From an uncultured Pelosinus sp. (GTDB taxonomy: Bacteria > Bacillota > Negativicutes > UMGS1260): DNA of 5,022 nucleotides. The stretch covers positions 1 to 5,022 of the forward strand of contig URQW01000158.1 in NCBI GenBank assembly GCA_900550105.1, written 5' to 3'. Positions 3,417-5,022 of the stretch are shown here, piece by piece. Numbering within the stretch: position 1 is the first letter of the stretch; each line of letters opens with the position of its first letter. The position numbers were made by a program, and so were the translations under genes. The notes below the pieces were generated by a model that searched no databases, had not been told where the DNA came from, and saw only the letters and a list, made by a program, of their open reading frames with translations.

Positions 3417-5022
3417 ATGTCAAAAAAATCTTTTACTGCCATGTTTGGCGGACAAGCAGGGTACGGTGTAATGAGCGCTGGCTCTACCGTAGCCAAGGCG
3501 GCTAGCCGCTATGGTTTGTGGGCTATTGTAGTTAACGAGTATCCTTCCCTTATTAAAGGCGGTTTAAATGACTGCTTAGTACAGATTGGTTCTGTGCCTC
3601 AAGATGCTTATGATGAAGAGCTGGATTTTCTCGGCGCTTTTTCACAGCCCGCTTGGGATCAAAATATAAACAAACTAAAACCTGGGGCTGTGGCCTTGTA
3701 TGATGACGGTGCTGTCAAACCTGATTTAGTGAAATTGCCTGAAGGAGTTCAGGTTTTTCCTGTTAAGTTAGTTCAGTCGCTAGAAAGTGGCGATGAGAAA
3801 GTTATGGTCAATAGCGCTATGCTTGCTGCTTTTTGCGCTTTAACCGGATTTTCTAGTGAAACAATTCTTCATGTTTTCGCTAGCGAGTTTACAAAAGCCG
3901 ATGTGCTAGAAAAAAACATGTCGCTGTTTCATAAGGTTTTTACTGCCGTGCAAGATGAATATAAAGTTAGCAAGCAATTTCCTTTTGCTTTTGAAAAAAC
4001 TGACCGCAAGAAAATGCTGATTAATGGCAATGACGCGATTTCGCTCGGTGCTTTGGCGGCAGGTGTAACTTTTGCTGCAGGCTATCCAATGACGCCTGGC
4101 TCCAGTGTGCTTACTTATCTAGCAGACCACGGGGATGCCTACGGTTTAGTTTTCAAGCAAGCTGAAGATGAAATTGCGGCAATGAATATGCTCATTGGTG
4201 CTGGTTTCGGCGGTGTAAGAGCAATCGGCGCCACGAGCGGCGGCGGTTTTGCTCTGATGGTAGAAGCGCTAGGGTTTGCGGCGCAAGCAGAAATCCCTGT
4301 TGTAATGGTACTGGCCCAACGAGGTGGTCCAAGTACTGGTTTGCCTACGCGGACAGCTCAGGCTGATTTGAATTTCGTCTACTATTCCTCGCAAGGAGAG
4401 TTTCCTCGCTTGATTGTAGCGCCAGGTGATGTAGATGAGTGTTTCTATGAAACCTTTCGGGTTTTCAATTTAGCTGAAAAATATCAAATGCCTGCCATTA
4501 TTCTGACTGACAAATATTTGGCGGATTCCAGCTGGGTTCAGGACTTTTTTGATCAAAGCGGCCTTGCAATTGAAAGAAGTTTGGCTGATGAGGATTACTT
4601 GGCGAGCCATCAACCTTATTTACGTTATAGTTTAACGGAAAACGGCGTATCGCCGCGGTCTTTTCCCGGTCAGAAGGGTGGTCGTCATATAGCCACAAGT
4701 TATACTCATGGCGCTGACGGATTTTATAGCTCGGGAAACCGGGAATATGCGGCAGAAGAACCAAGCATTACGGAAAAAGGTACTGATAAGCTATTTAATA
4801 AGGTTGAGGATTTGCTTAAGGAAATTCCTTCTGTCAAACTGCACGGTCCTGAGATGGCCGATTTGACGGTGATTGGTTGGGGATCTTCTAAAGGCGCGAT
4901 TTTAGCAGCGATGGATGAAGTAGCGCAACAAGGAGTTTCTGTGAATTATTTACAAGTTTTGTATCCTTCGCCTTTTCCCACAGCGGCCGTTGAGGCTGTT
5001 TTACAAAAGGCGAAAAAAACAT
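3417..5022 (+). CDS. korA: 2-oxoacid:ferredoxin oxidoreductase, fused gamma-alpha subunit (KorA type), 3' end cut by window edge
   Basis: This subunit belongs to a cytoplasmic, oxygen-sensitive enzyme that oxidatively decarboxylates a 2-oxoacid with CoA, passing electrons to ferredoxin (or the reverse). 535 residues are visible with no stop before the edge, and the family is usually a few tens of residues longer. Residues about 6-185 form the gamma domain, with FGGQAGYGVMSAG (10-22) and NEYPSLIKGG (40-49). From about 202 the alpha (pyrimidine-binding) domain follows: GYPMTPGSS (222-230), QAEDEIAAMN with Glu252, ATSGGGF, and the signature QRGGPSTGLPTRTAQADL (301-318). From about 482 the C-terminal transketolase-like domain begins (DLTVIGWGSSKGA). 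No cysteine cluster for iron-sulfur centres is present. Those and the thiamine diphosphate site normally sit in the beta subunit, so korB is expected just downstream. The ATG follows GGGGGA at 3405-3410. The substrate (2-oxoglutarate, pyruvate or a branched-chain oxoacid) cannot be told from this subunit. Confidence 0.94.
   Translation, partial: MSKKSFTAMFGGQAGYGVMSAGSTVAKAASRYGLWAIVVNEYPSLIKGGLNDCLVQIGSVPQDAYDEELDFLGAFSQPAWDQNINKLKPGAVALYDDGAVKPDLVKLPEGVQVFPVKLVQSLESGDEKVMVNSAMLAAFCALTGFSSETILHVFASEFTKADVLEKNMSLFHKVFTAVQDEYKVSKQFPFAFEKTDRKKMLINGNDAISLGALAAGVTFAAGYPMTPGSSVLTYLADHGDAYGLVFKQAEDEIAAMNMLIGAGFGGVRAIGATSGGGFALMVEALGFAAQAEIPVVMVLAQRGGPSTGLPTRTAQADLNFVYYSSQGEFPRLIVAPGDVDECFYETFRVFNLAEKYQMPAIILTDKYLADSSWVQDFFDQSGLAIERSLADEDYLASHQPYLRYSLTENGVSPRSFPGQKGGRHIATSYTHGADGFYSSGNREYAAEEPSITEKGTDKLFNKVEDLLKEIPSVKLHGPEMADLTVIGWGSSKGAILAAMDEVAQQGVSVNYLQVLYPSPFPTAAVEAVLQKAKKT

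Noticed and set aside
4498..4764. Minus-strand open frame of 88 codons.
   Set aside because: It lies wholly inside korA and is explained as the antisense shadow of that gene.

Overview
The window looks like chromosomal DNA from an anaerobic, low-to-moderate GC Gram-positive-type bacterium. The evidence is strong AGGAGG-type ribosome binding sites, TATAAT promoters with extended -10 elements, AT-rich spacers, and a 2-oxoacid:ferredoxin oxidoreductase of the fused gamma-alpha type. A member of the Firmicutes such as the Negativicutes would fit. That placement is inference, because no marker gene in the window settles it.

Layout from left to right. (1) Positions 1-633, minus strand: the N-terminal 211 residues of a GlpF-type aquaglyceroporin, cut by the left edge. 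(2) Positions 634-1029: a 396-base divergent spacer. It holds the glpF promoter and a leader of about 135 bases with a dyad and a spare Shine-Dalgarno sequence. It also holds a cluster of plus-strand stem-loops at 840-941 and the promoter of the next gene. (3) Positions 1030-1322: a 78-residue orphan gene with its own promoter and terminator. (4) Positions 1323-3279: a plus-strand unit of fabH (beta-ketoacyl-ACP synthase III), a tightly linked DEDDh 3'-5' exonuclease, and a 37-residue single-span membrane peptide, closed by a very strong 17-bp-stem terminator. (5) Positions 3280-5022: an AT-rich promoter region with a perfect 18-bp palindrome, then a korA-like gene with a fused gamma-alpha subunit, cut by the right edge after 535 residues.

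The named genes are ordinary metabolism: glycerol entry, initiation of fatty acid synthesis, nucleic acid processing and ferredoxin-linked 2-oxoacid oxidation. GlpF and FabH both touch lipid supply (glycerol and acyl chains), but they lie in separate, divergent transcription units, so no joint pathway is claimed. I do not see a clear new multi-gene system. The items most worth a second look are the stem-loop cluster at 840-941, the 37-residue membrane peptide at the end of the fabH unit, and the unrecognised 78-residue protein.
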